From NCBI GenBank assembly GCA_028673005.1, contig CM054114.1, positions 130,344,470 to 130,408,469 on the forward strand: a DNA stretch of 64,000 nt, in the 5' to 3' direction. A program made the position numbers and the translations under genes. Positions within the stretch are counted from its first letter, which is position 1; every line of letters starts with the position of its first letter. The notes beneath the pieces are model-generated. The model was given only the letters and a program-made list of their open reading frames with translations, did not search any database and was not told the DNA's origin. Shown piece after piece: positions 23,825 through 33,606 of the stretch. Origin of the DNA: Tanypteryx hageni (lineage: Eukaryota; Arthropoda; Insecta; Odonata; Petaluridae).

Positions 23825-25354
23825 AACAGCGACTATATTAAGATTATTTGTGAAAATACTTCTTATTTGCTAAAAATAGCGTTGAATTGAACGAAAATCT
23901 TAAAAGTTGATAAAGTTTCGACTTTCAGTGATTTTCTGTTTTTAAAAATTCCGATTCAGGGTCAAATAACTCTAACTCCATTAAAAAGTAATCGTTCGAC
24001 TAAAAAAATAACTATCCTAAGTATTGTTTCGACTATTAAATCTTTTCATCCCAAACAAGGACAGTTGCCTCATAGACCAAATGCAAATCTAGTTAGTTTC
24101 TTTTGGACGCATGAGTTATCTTGATAATCATTTGAATCCTAAACTTAAGGTATGTCGACAATTAATTTTTGGGTTTTAATAGCGCTAATGTTTTTATGAT
24201 GGCTTCCATTGTTGCATTTCCTAAAATTTAAATCTTGGCCGAACCGGAAGGACTTTCAGATGGATAAAAAAGAAGCATGTGGTTCAAGTGATTCTATGAA
24301 TTAAATATGTCAATTGGATTTCTTAAGAAATATACGTCTATCCTTTTGTTCATCACGCATTTACGAATCTCAATGTCGACTGAACCAATAGACTTAGAAA
24401 AATGAATGTTAGAAGTAAGACGAAATATTTTTCGCAATCATTTTTCATGAAAAGGAAATCATTTAAACTCGCTTGACTCGTTAACTTTTTACAATGTAGG
24501 CTATATTTGTTTTGGGTTAGATACAACCTGTCGAAGTGAAAAGTAGAAATTCAGATATCGAAGTAAAACAAAGAGTTTGTATGGCTAAAAAATGTACAAT
24601 AAAATTAAGTATAGGCGCTCCAAATGGGATATATTCCCATCAAATGACAAACTATTTTCTAAGAGATGGAGATTCTCCCGTTAAACTATTTTTGCGGAGA
24701 AAATGAGGTCCGTAAAAAGGAAAAAGTAAGAAAAATATAGTATTTTTGACGTCTGTTACACTAATTCGATTCCGAGTTTTCAAAATCGCATGTTCTCCGA
24801 GCACAAAACAAATCTCTTCACCGAAAAATTCTTTCGTTATTCCTCGAATTTATCGGATTTCACCCGTCACGAAACAGCAACAGGCGACGAGAGCGGTGGA
24901 ATATACTGGGACTATGAAACATTTTCGTTCTTCCCTTTGAAATTATCAAAAATATAGAGAGCGAGATATTAAAATTAAAATAGAAATTTGTTTATTTATT
25001 AAGCGTTTCAATTCAAAATGGCGGCCAACTGAAATTTACAAAACCTCTCACCTTCAGCGATTTGAACAAACTCGGCGTGTTGGCAGTGGTAAAATGCCAT
25101 CTTGAATCTAGTTAGAGGTTTGAAACGCTGAGCCCCATATATCTACACCTTCGTCCATCTAGCATTCGTACCAAATTTGATAATAGCCCTATTAACAAAC
25201 TTTAATTATGAAAGTTATTAATAATAAACAGCGATGGTAAATATAATAATTTGTTGGAAATTTTAACAGTATTTATGTTCTCCTTTATAGTGTACTCCTC
25301 ATTTAATTCATTTAACATGTTTATTGCGGGGAAACGCCGAGTTTTTCAGTTAGT
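23825..25354. other. AT-rich non-coding DNA, no recognised feature
   Basis: No gene or repeat recognised. Confidence 0.5.
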
Positions 25355-25720
25355 TTAGCAGTACAAGACGGGAAAAGAAAAGCAGAGGTAAGAGATGGAG
25401 AGAGATGGAAAATCGGAAGGCAAACAAATCGATAAAGAACGAATAAAAACAAATGATAAAAGAGAATGGAATGAAGGCAATATAAGAATGATATAGAAAT
25501 TGGAAGATTTAAAATCTTGAGTGGGATAAAATGATAAGAGGAGGAAAACGACAAAAAATATCGTGATTTCGAAGCACAGAGGAAAGGAAAATGGAGAAGG
25601 AAGGATGGAAAGAGAAATTAGACACGGATTCGATGGGGAAAGGCGGTCGGTGGCATAAAAATAACACTCCGCGGGGGAATTTTCGAGGAGCGGAGTTGGA
25701 TAGGAATGGAGCTGATCGTT
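25355..25720 (+). repeat. Purine-rich tract
   Basis: A and G dominate the + strand, with more interruptions than in the longer tracts. It is followed within 50-80 bases by a pyrimidine-rich tract, giving an imperfect inverted arrangement. Open frames on both strands are composition artefacts. Confidence 0.6.
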
Positions 25721-25769
25721 TGTGTTGGAGGACTCGAAAGGGGAGTATTCTGCCGATAAGTTATGCGAG

Positions 25770-26110
25770 CACTCCCTCTCTCTCTCTCCTTCTCTCTGCC
25801 ACGCGATGTGCATGCTGGTGCGTCAATCCACTTCAGATATGCAAATCTCTCCCGCCCTTCTTTCCATCTCTTCTCCTCCACCTCCCTTCTCCCTCTACTC
25901 TCTATGCTACGATCTCGTTCCTTCCTATCCTTTCCATCCATGTCCCAACTATCCTCTCTTCATCCCTATTTCCATTTCCAATCCGTCAGATCTTCGCCTC
26001 GTCATTTCTCCCCTTCCTCTGCTTTCTCTTCTTCTCTCCCGCCTTTCTTTCCCTCCTCCCACTCTCCATCCTATCTCCTCTCCCCCTCCTTTATCCTCCT
26101 CTCCCGTCAT
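25770..26110 (+). repeat. Pyrimidine-rich tract upstream of the non-LTR element
   Basis: Over 300 bases dominated by C and T, with TCTCTC and CCTCC words. It ends where homology to reverse transcriptase begins. The 343-codon frame from 25591 is a fusion of translated tract with the real retrotransposon coding sequence; only its last ~165 residues are biological. Confidence 0.8.
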
Positions 26111-27176
26111 CTAGTAGCAGTACTCCGGTTTCTCTAAAAAAGCATCTGGTAACTTCATTAATTATTCCGCATTTTAACTATGTTTATATAGCGTACCAAG
26201 ATTTATCTCAAGAGCTTTCGTTAAAAATTCAGAGAACACATATAGCGTGCATCAGATATATATTTAATCTGAAGAAATCAGACCACATTTCTGAGTCACT
26301 AGTCAAACGAAACTGGCTAAATTTGGAGTCTCGTAGACGCCTACATTTGCATCCCTTGCTATGCCAATTACTTAATTCCAACAATCCTCATTATCTTGCA
26401 GCTGAATTTAGAATTATAGACACTGTACATAACCGTAATACCAGAGGGAGTCATAGACTCCTTATTCCTTATCACAGAACAGTAATTTTCAACAAGTCCT
26501 TCATTGTAACTGCTTGCAGATTATGGAACGACCTTCCCCATACAATAAAAAATTCGCACTCGCTCTCCTCATTCAAGCGAGACTGCTATGAATCTCTCTT
26601 ATCCTTGCAAAGGAACAGTTAAACTTGCTTAATGCTTCAATTTGACTTTTATTTTGTTTTTTTAATATCTTGATTTTGACAAAACAATATTTAATGTAAA
26701 TGTTCGCATTTTACTGATATAATTGTATTTTTTTTTCTTCTTTTCATTTTGTTCAGACACACCAATATTAATATCTATCCATTTTGATATTTTTATGTTT
26801 ATTTTATCAATGATCTATTCGTGTTGTGCCAATTTATTTTTCTTTATCACTTTACGATTTTAATATACTTATAACTTGTTCTAAATCTCATTTATGTGAT
26901 GCCTTCAGTGATTCTCAGTAGGTTTCGCAGGTTTTTCACACCCCCCTTCTTGTGTGGGTGTTGTACTGCAGCGGGTTTTTTACATGGATTCCATTATTCA
27001 GCAGTCCATATTTTATCCTACAAAATCACATCTTTTATTTTTATTGTTAGCTGTATTTACAATGTTAATGTTTTATGTATTACTATATGTTTCATGACGA
27101 GGGGTTAGGTGGAAGATGGGATTTCCTAGTCTCAATCTCGCACCAAATAAAGACCAAATCAATTAATCAATCAATC
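26111..27176 (+). mobile_element. Non-LTR (LINE-type) retrotransposon, 5'-truncated
   Basis: The copy consists of the end of the reverse-transcriptase frame (26131-26622), about 550 bp of 3' untranslated region, an AATAAAGA motif near 27147-27154 and a short (AATC)n tail at 27157-27176. A second copy of the 3' region lies at 2295-2655 on the minus strand, and a short third 3' end at 27560-27610. A microsatellite-like tail in place of poly(A) is common in several LINE clades; I cannot place the clade without a tree. Truncation upstream and pyrimidine tract on both sides suggest insertion into such a tract. Confidence 0.88.
26131..26622 (+). pseudogene. C-terminal part of a LINE reverse transcriptase ORF (5'-truncated)
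   Basis: About 163 codons run without a stop to TAA at 26622. The translation has the layout of the region after the catalytic palm in CR1/Jockey/L2-like LINE proteins: a SL-IIPHFNYV motif (26161-26184), an IQRTHIACIRYIFNL segment, an RRRLHLHPLLCQLL helix, NTRGS (26437-26451), FNKSF, the family signature RLWNDLP (26518-26538) and a closing SFKRD. The catalytic YxDD block, the rest of the polymerase and the endonuclease are absent, so the fragment cannot be functional. The unbroken frame suggests a fairly young insertion. There is no genuine start codon; the boundary is where homology begins. Confidence 0.88.
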
Positions 27177-27280
27177 TCTCTCCCCCTTCTTTCTCCCATC
27201 CTTTTCTCCATCTCGTTCTCCCCCTCAATCCTTTCATTTCTTCCCTCCCACTTCCCCCCTTTCCTCTCACTATCCTTGTG
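27177..27280 (+). repeat. Pyrimidine-rich tract downstream of the LINE tail
   Basis: It begins immediately after the (AATC)n tail and runs to the target site of the hAT-like element. Same strand bias as the tract upstream of the LINE. Confidence 0.75.
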
Positions 27281-27288
27281 TGTTAGAT

Positions 27289-27559
27289 CAGGGGTGGGCA
27301 AACGTTTTACATTAAATGGAAATACTTGGGCGAGCCACGTAATGGCTCACATCGGAAGTGATTTAAGATTATGCGAGAGATCCTGTTAGTGAAAATCAAT
27401 TATAAATACTATGTTATTGCCATAACAACACTGGAAAGGTTCTCCGGCCATAATTTTATGCTACCAATACGAAATTATCTCTATTTTATGTTACGGTTCG
27501 CATTCATACTTCCATCGTGGGCCACATGTGGCCCGCAGGTCGTGGTTTGCCCACCCCTG
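27289..27559. mobile_element. hAT-like non-autonomous element, 271 bp
   Basis: Terminal inverted repeats CAGGGGTGGGCAAAC at 27289 and its complement GTTTGCCCACCCCTG ending at 27559 match perfectly over 15 bp. CAGGGGTGGGCAAAC-type ends, and a GGGCCACATGTGGCCCGCAG motif just inside the right end, are typical of hAT elements. Flanking octamers TGTTAGAT (27281-27288) and GGTTAGTT (27560-27567) agree at six of eight positions, consistent with a decayed 8-bp hAT target duplication. There is no coding capacity. Confidence 0.85.
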
Positions 27560-27610
27560 GGTTAGTTAGAAGAAGAGAATATCTAGCCTCAATTTCGCCC
27601 TAATAAAGAC
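27560..27610 (+). mobile_element. Short LINE 3' end fragment of the same family
   Basis: The sequence parallels the end of the larger LINE copy: GGTTAG, an AGAAGA-GAAT block, CTAGCCTCAATTTCGCCCTA, then ATAAAGAC. It starts exactly at the edge of the hAT-like element and is followed by pyrimidine tract. Either a very short truncated insertion is involved, or the hAT-like element split a longer one whose left part is not recognisable. Confidence 0.65.
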
Positions 27611-27629
27611 GTTCAGTCTAAGTACCCTT

Positions 27630-28243
27630 ATTCCTCTCTCCTTTCTCCATCTCTCTCCTCCCTTTCTCCCACTCTCTTCCCTTCTTTTTCCCTCTCCCCC
27701 TCCTTTCTACCTCTCTCTCCTTTCTCCCTCCTATCTCTCTCTCCCTCCTATCTCCCTCTCCCTCCTTTCTCCCCTCCGTCTCCCTTTCGTTTCTCCCATC
27801 CCTCTTCCCATCCTCTCCTTTTTACTCCATCTACTTTACCTTTCTCCCCATCATCCCTCCTCCATTACCATTCCATCCCCAAACCTCACTCTATCCATTC
27901 CCACAAAACTCCTTCCCCAGCCTTTCTATTTCCCCTCTCATTTTTTCCAACTCCAGGTCTCTCTCTCTCCCTTTCCCCCTTCGCCTCAAATTTTCCCTTC
28001 TCCGCCCCTTCTCACTTGCTCCCGCCGCCCCATAAATCCTTTCCCCCTCATTTTCCCGCTCCACCTCCCCCATCTCCTCCCCTTTCCTCCCCATCTCTAC
28101 GTCTTCCCTCATGCCCCATCTCCCGCTCCTTTATTTAATTCCATTTTCACTCTTTATTCGTCAAATATTGCTCTCCCCCTTCATCATTTCCTCTCATCCT
28201 AATATCTCCCTCTTTATTTTTTCCCCACTACCGACCTCATTAG
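27630..28243 (+). repeat. Pyrimidine-rich tract
   Basis: C and T predominate, with TCTCCCTCC-type words, dense to about 28135 and weaker after. It follows the short LINE 3' end. The antisense 73-codon frame here is Arg/Glu-rich simple sequence. Confidence 0.8.
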
Positions 28244-28917
28244 CATCCTTTCCAGAATGGAAATAGGCTTATAGTTTCGTCGTTTTGTCTGTCCGTCCCC
28301 GTATTAACTTTTGAACTGAAAGACCGATTTTCATGACACTTGGTGGAAATCTCATGCTACTAGGGCTGAGCTCCCGAGGATAGTTTTTGTTACGAATATT
28401 GAAAGCCCCGGGTTCGATTCCAGGGAACTATTCTTCCCATTTAATTTACATGAAAAATCTAAAATCCACCATACAGGGTAATTTTCACTTGCACGTTAAA
28501 ATATCTTGGAATTGTAATATCGGAGCGAAATTTGTACTATTCTCTGAGTAAAGGAATGAAAATCCTAATTTTTATGGTATAATGTTGCTTATTGACAGTA
28601 TTTTCTCAAATTTCGCGTAAATACATGCGTTTTTGTAGTTTTTGTCACTCATTACGAGAATGTTGCCATAGCAACAACTATTGTTGTACGCGGATTCGGT
28701 ATAGCCTAATACATACACGCGTTATTTTGCCACACAAATACGCGTGATCAATATAGTTTTTCGTTCTAATGTATTTGTAATATTTTATAACGCTAAAGCG
28801 CTACATATTCGCGGTGATTTTAAAGCTAGTATTAAAGTAATAAAGCCAATATACTAAGTATTAAAATAAACGATTAAATGGACTGTAGGCATCATAAGTT
28901 TCGTTTGGACCATCTAG
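28244..28917 (+). repeat. 675-bp dispersed repeat, full copy (plus orientation)
   Basis: Matches 9162-9836 in inverse orientation over its whole length and 14575-15012 partially. From 5' to 3': CTTTCCAGAATGG, GGCTTATAGTTTCG, a GTCTGTCCGTCC run, a TTTCATGACACTTGGTGG block, CGAGGATAGTTTTTGTTACG, a B-box-like GGTTCGATTCC near 28419, GGAACTATTCTTCCCATTTA, AATATCGGAGCG, the palindrome GTTGCCATAGCAAC at 28662-28675, ATTCGGTATAG, ACGCGTGATCAAT, and GTTTGGACCATCTAG at the end. No open frame is shared by the copies. A terminal CTAG followed by T recalls Helitrons, but I see no 3' hairpin, so the class stays open. Confidence 0.8.
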
Positions 28918-29060
28918 TTTTTCCATTATCTTCGCCTTTCCACTCACTTTTCCTCTCTTTCCCCCTTCTCATCCATATTTTCTACCTCTCATCCTTCCAT
29001 ACCCCTCTTTTCCTATAATTCGCCTTTCCCTCCCTCCCTTGCCTCTCTCTCTCTCTCTCT
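28918..29060 (+). repeat. Pyrimidine-rich tract with (CT)n run
   Basis: C/T-rich, ending in a CT microsatellite at about 29044-29060. Confidence 0.7.
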
Positions 29061-29533
29061 GCGAATTGGTCGTCGGCGCGCGACAACCCTTTTGAGGGTT
29101 TTGGACTGCCATTCATGATTGAAGATTCATGACGGCTCGTGTTTTGAAATGCCGAAAAGGGACGGAAAAGAACTGCCTCCCTCTCCAGAGCCATCCCAAC
29201 GACCGCCCTTCACCCGCCCTCCATTGAAGGGGAGGGCCTGAATCAGTTGTTACGTTGTTCATAAACAACTTATTGTTCCGGATTTTGAACGCCGATGGCC
29301 ATCGGATCGAGGGAATGTGCGGGGTCATCTGTGATGGTGACTTACAATGCTTGCTTTTTGATATTCGTGTTGCTAGGTTTTAGGTCACGTGACCGGCGTC
29401 GTAATTACAATGGCGGTTTGACTGTGAGGTTTTTTTTGCGATTTACGTAATGTTACACTGGGCGTGAAATTTTATTTCAGTCTTTGATAAATAAACAAAT
29501 TTTTCTTCCTTTAAACTTGCCACTCGTCTAGCG
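29061..29533. other. Non-coding DNA, slightly CpG-richer
   Basis: Mixed composition to about 29340, then AT-rich. No domain is recognisable in the overlapping short minus frames. No element ends seen. Confidence 0.45.
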
Positions 29534-29826
29534 CAGGAGTATTAAATTCAATGCGGTATGGGGGCCAAATGGAAAATATTTAAACCGATGTCGGGTGGCG
29601 CGTTATAATAATCAGCCTAAGCATTTTGCTAAGATTTAAAACTCACGTTACGATATATGACAAATTATCACGCAGAACATAAAAATTAAACGTTTTTTAT
29701 ACTGTTTCTCCTAACTCTGTTACATATTCCTCCTACTAAGGGTATAGAAAAAAGTAATGAGAGGGTCAGGCATTTAGAACCGGCGGGCCGTATGGGGTTC
29801 CAGAGCCACATGTTTGAGAACACTTG
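29534..29826. mobile_element. Probable decayed hAT-like miniature element
   Basis: The right end (GGCGGGCCGTATGGGG, then CAGAGCCACATGTTTGAGAA and CACTTG) has the look of hAT-type ends in which GGGCCGCATG-type words precede a GAGCCA-TGTTTGAGA block. The left end, CAGGAGTATTAAATTCAA followed by GCGGTATGGGGGCC, mirrors it poorly (about 8 matches in the first 13 bases). No 8-bp target duplication survives. Boundaries are approximate. Confidence 0.45.
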
Positions 29827-30484
29827 TTTAAAGCATTTGATTTAGATTTTGAGTCCAATTCACACCTATTTGCTTTAAGATTCTCTCTTCCAGTTGAATC
29901 CAGAAAAAAATATTTATAATATTTCATTTTATTATTGATTATTTAATAAATTTTTATGATCTGAATAAATACTTTAGTTAATTATATAAATGCAATACAA
30001 ATAATTTTTTATGGCCTGAAAAAAGGCTGTTGCAAATAACGAAAAGTACTGGAAAATTTTAATTTCAAGCCATACATTTCCTGTTGCTTTAGCTAAACGA
30101 TTAGTTTATTTCACGGAAAAAATCTGGCGAAATATAGATATTTTACATTTTGAGACCTATTTAATCGTCTTTATCATGAGAGATTATCACATGCTAACGA
30201 AGACTGTCTTGTTAGTGTTACAGTAGTGCCAAGTAGTAGTAGTAGTAGTTTCGCTATATCCGTCCGTCCGTCTTTCTGTTTCTGCGCATACAGCAGTGCA
30301 TCACTTTCTGAAATTACGTTGACGAAATACGGTTTTTCTAGGCACCGTATTTTAGGGACCTTAGACAATCATAGACATTTCAAAACTTAGAATAATATAA
30401 AAACAGCTATTTACGTAAAATTCGAGGCAACGGATTTATATATTAGTAATTTAACATATAATAATGTAAAAATAAATCGAGTTA
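29827..30484. other. AT-rich non-coding DNA with AGT microsatellite and CCGTCCGTCCGTC run
   Basis: A short (AGT)n run at about 30233-30250 is followed by CCGTCCGTCCGTCTTTCTG, the inverted form of the GACG/GACA-type transposon-tail motif seen elsewhere in the window. No complete element could be bounded. Confidence 0.5.
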
Positions 30485-31181
30485 GGGTAAAGCGAGGAGA
30501 GATGACGCATCTCTAGTTTACATAGTCATAGACAGGGGGCGGCAACGGCGGCCAGTGCAGTGTGAACAGTGAAGGAGAAAGTACACGTTGACAAATTCAT
30601 TCTTTATTGTGGAGTTTTTTGTGTGATTTACAAACGAATTTCATTCAAAGTAGTTGTTGGTAAGTCTGAATTTTCATATATCATTTCTATTATTTTCATT
30701 TCGCATGTTTATCGCGGCAATAATGAAAAACTTGTTTTCTGCAGATGAAGTTTGATAAGGAGACACGTGGCATTATTACTTGTATACTGTTCCACCATGT
30801 TCTTTCCGGAGGAGGATGGTGCGTCATCAATCCTAACATATTAGGAGAGACGGCCGCTTATTTTGTAATAAATATGAAATATAAAAAATTGTGGTATCTT
30901 AAGTAGATCTTGCTTTTCGGTTTATCAAGACTTATATTCCCATAAGCCATCTCTCCTACCTATAGTGAATCATCTTGCCTACCCTAGGAGAGATGGTAAA
31001 AAACGGAGTTTTGAAAAATCGCTTAAAATCATATTTGAAGCTTTTTAATAAACTATCTCTATTTTTCCTAATAGAAATAATAACCGTAGAATGCATTATT
31101 ATCAGCGATCTCATGATTTTTCATCTATTCTAAAATCTAAAATTTTTGTTGAATTGTGCCTCATCTCTCCTCGCTTTAATC
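30485..31181. mobile_element. 697-bp DNA transposon derivative with terminal inverted repeats
   Basis: Left end GGGTAAAGCGAGGAGAGATG at 30485 and right end, read inward on the other strand from 31181, GATTAAAGCGAGGAGAGATG, form about 20 bp of inverted repeat with two mismatches at the outermost bases. The core word AGGAGAGA(T/C)GG recurs inside at about 30843 (+), 30947-30960 (-) and 30985-30996 (+), resembling subterminal transposase-binding repeats. The interior holds a canonical-looking intron and a short frame (30745-30906). The superfamily is not recognised and the target duplication is unclear. Confidence 0.75.
30745..30906 (+). other. Possible 5' coding exon remnant inside the TIR element
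   Basis: An ATG lies directly after a good 3' splice site (TTTTCTGCAG, ending 30744). An upstream GGTAAGT at 30659-30665 would be a consensus 5' splice site, giving an 85-base intron from 30660. The frame runs 53 codons to TAG at 30906. No domain is recognisable. This could be the start of the element's original transposase gene with the rest deleted, a captured host exon, or chance. Confidence 0.25.
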
Positions 31182-33606
31182 TACATAAAATTAGAGCCAC
31201 TGAACTGAATATATAAGTAATCTAATATAAAAATGCACGAAGAAAGAAATGACTTGAATTAATCGGAAATTCGTGTTGTTTCAGTTCGAGATACGGAGGT
31301 TCCTCCACATTTTCTAATCTAGGACGACGTCACCTCGCAAAAAGTTTCGAGTATCTGTTGCTCCAATGATCGCGGTCGCTGCCGGAAAGAGAATGGTTTA
31401 ATCTTTCAAAGGCTCGATGTTGCGATGGCATGCACAAAGCTCGCCGTAGTATAGTTCAGAAAAAGGAAGATGTCGTCTGAGGGCGGTTTTTCTTACGTGC
31501 GGAGGCATTGAGAAGTTTCCTTACGACACGCGACGTCGGAGGAACGTATCGCTAAGAGGCGGTAAAAATCCTCTTCCTAGATGCCGCGGCCACCTGGGTA
31601 CCGATTGCGTGCAAAAAGCTCTGGGATTCGAAGAGAGGTCCCAAAGAAGATCGCATCTCCGCGTATGGAGACCTACGGTTCCGATTGCTTTATTGTTTTA
31701 AACAAATTTTTAACTTAACTCCGGTCGGTATTCCTTTGTTTGTGACAAAAACCTTCTAATTCTGAGCATGCGTTGCTACGTAATGACTGAAATATGGTGA
31801 AATTATTCGATTAAAAAGCTGAACGGTCTCATTTTATACACACGAGTCCCATTAAAAATCAATTGATTGCGATTAAAATAACCCATTAACATTATTAATG
31901 ACTGATTTCTTTTTTAAAATTTAATTGTAAAACTAGCTCGCCCAATATATAAATCTTTGCTAAATTCTACTTAAAGTCATATTGACCCAATTTGTATCAC
32001 CAATAGTAATAAAACTTTCATGAAAATCTCAGAAAAAAAAAACATTTTATTTCCATTGGAGACACCTACTGGTAAATTTGCATTCCGAAAATAGAGTCGA
32101 TCCTTAGTAACTCGAGTCTTTTAAGGTTAGAGGAAACAATTGAAGAATTTTAAAAAATTGAATAATTAAATTATAATTAAAATTCGAGAATAAGGATTTT
32201 AGTCATGGAAAATTCTAATTTTTTATTAATTTTGGTCGTAAAGAAATTCTTGTCATAGAGAATTTGAATCGAGGAATAATCTTCTGAAAAGGCCGATGCT
32301 TATTAGAGCTCCAAAATACGATATAAGAACGCAAATATAGATGATGATGGCGATTAATCGTAAAAGCTGGTGTTTTTCTCAATAATAATATTTCTGCGGG
32401 CAAAATAAGTGTGATAACTCGACGCGTATGCATTGAATACACGCTTCCATAACTCCTAGATTCAGAGGACTTCATTCCGAATCATGACTTAGATGAATAT
32501 GTCCATACAGACCAAATGTTGAGAAGTTAGAATAGTCAAACTTCAGTTCGATGCATGTATAAATACCAACGGAAAAATATCGTCTTGGAAACATTTTAAA
32601 TTCGAAAGACTGAGGGTCGAGTTAAAGAGGTTCGGGGGTCTTAGTCGCCCCTGGCCTCGTTTGTTCCGCGCACGGCGTATTCGATGGTACGGAGTCGTTG
32701 AACTCTTCAGCAAAATAAATTTAAAAAACAAAATAAAAGGTACAGCACCGCGACTAAGACCTCTTTTTGCGATAAATCTTCGCGCAAAAATAAAAGAATG
32801 ACGAAACGGCCGAGGATCGAAAGCCGCGGCTCTATTTCGTGACTTGCCGCGATGGAGTTCGATTTATCGCTGGTCGGAAAGAGAAAAAAAGAAAAACGCT
32901 TATCGTAACAACACTTTTGAAAAAAAAGCGATGCAAAAGGGAATCAGGAGTTTGTGAGTAAAGGGTATTATTGTGGGTTTCATTCCATCCAGGAATATCT
33001 TTAATGGCCGACATTTGGCTGAATGCAAAAAATGTTATCGATCTCATTGGTAAAATCGTTAGCTATCGCATGAACAATGAGATCATAATATCCCACACTT
33101 CAAGGGAAGATAGTAGTTATTCGAATTGCGTAACATACAGTCAAAGTATGGCAGTTCGAATGAAAAACACAACGTCATTTATAATTTTAATCAAATGCAT
33201 TTAAGCGATGTGTCTTTCAGATATGATATTTAATTAAAATATTTAACGGAGACAATGTGCTCATAATACCACGCCATAGTTTGAAATTATTGTAGAGAAT
33301 TTATGCGAAACAATTCCGTTTGATTCAAATACCCTTTGATAAATTCAATCGAATCGAAAATGCAATTTATAAAATTAAAAATCTATAATGGATTTAAGAG
33401 TTTTATATAATACATATTTGAAGCCGTTTCCTATTTCGGTTTAAAACAATTTGAATCGAAATCGATATTGTCATAGATGGATTTTCTGCATTGAAGTTTT
33501 TCTGTTTAAGAGTTTGAAACATTCTCACATTTGCAAAGCTGACTTGCAGGAAGACAACGTACGAATAAGGCAAAAAATGTGCGTTTATCGGTTATGACGT
33601 ACAGGT
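31182..33606. other. Non-coding DNA with CpG-richer blocks at 31270-31690 and 32600-32880
   Basis: The two blocks are clearly richer in CpG than the AT-rich DNA around them and show no repeat structure or credible reading frame. They are candidate single-copy regulatory DNA. The rest is AT-rich and featureless. Confidence 0.45.

Noticed and set aside
25591..26130. N-terminal half of the 343-codon frame leading into the reverse transcriptase
   Set aside because: It translates the purine and pyrimidine tracts upstream of the truncation point; homology to LINE proteins begins only at about 26131.
28400..28440. tRNA gene on the B-box match
   Set aside because: The box lies inside a 675-bp dispersed repeat and there is no cloverleaf.
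28244..28917. Helitron assignment for the 675-bp repeat
   Set aside because: CTAG followed by T at one end fits, but the expected short 3' hairpin and a consistent A-TC 5' junction are not seen in both copies.
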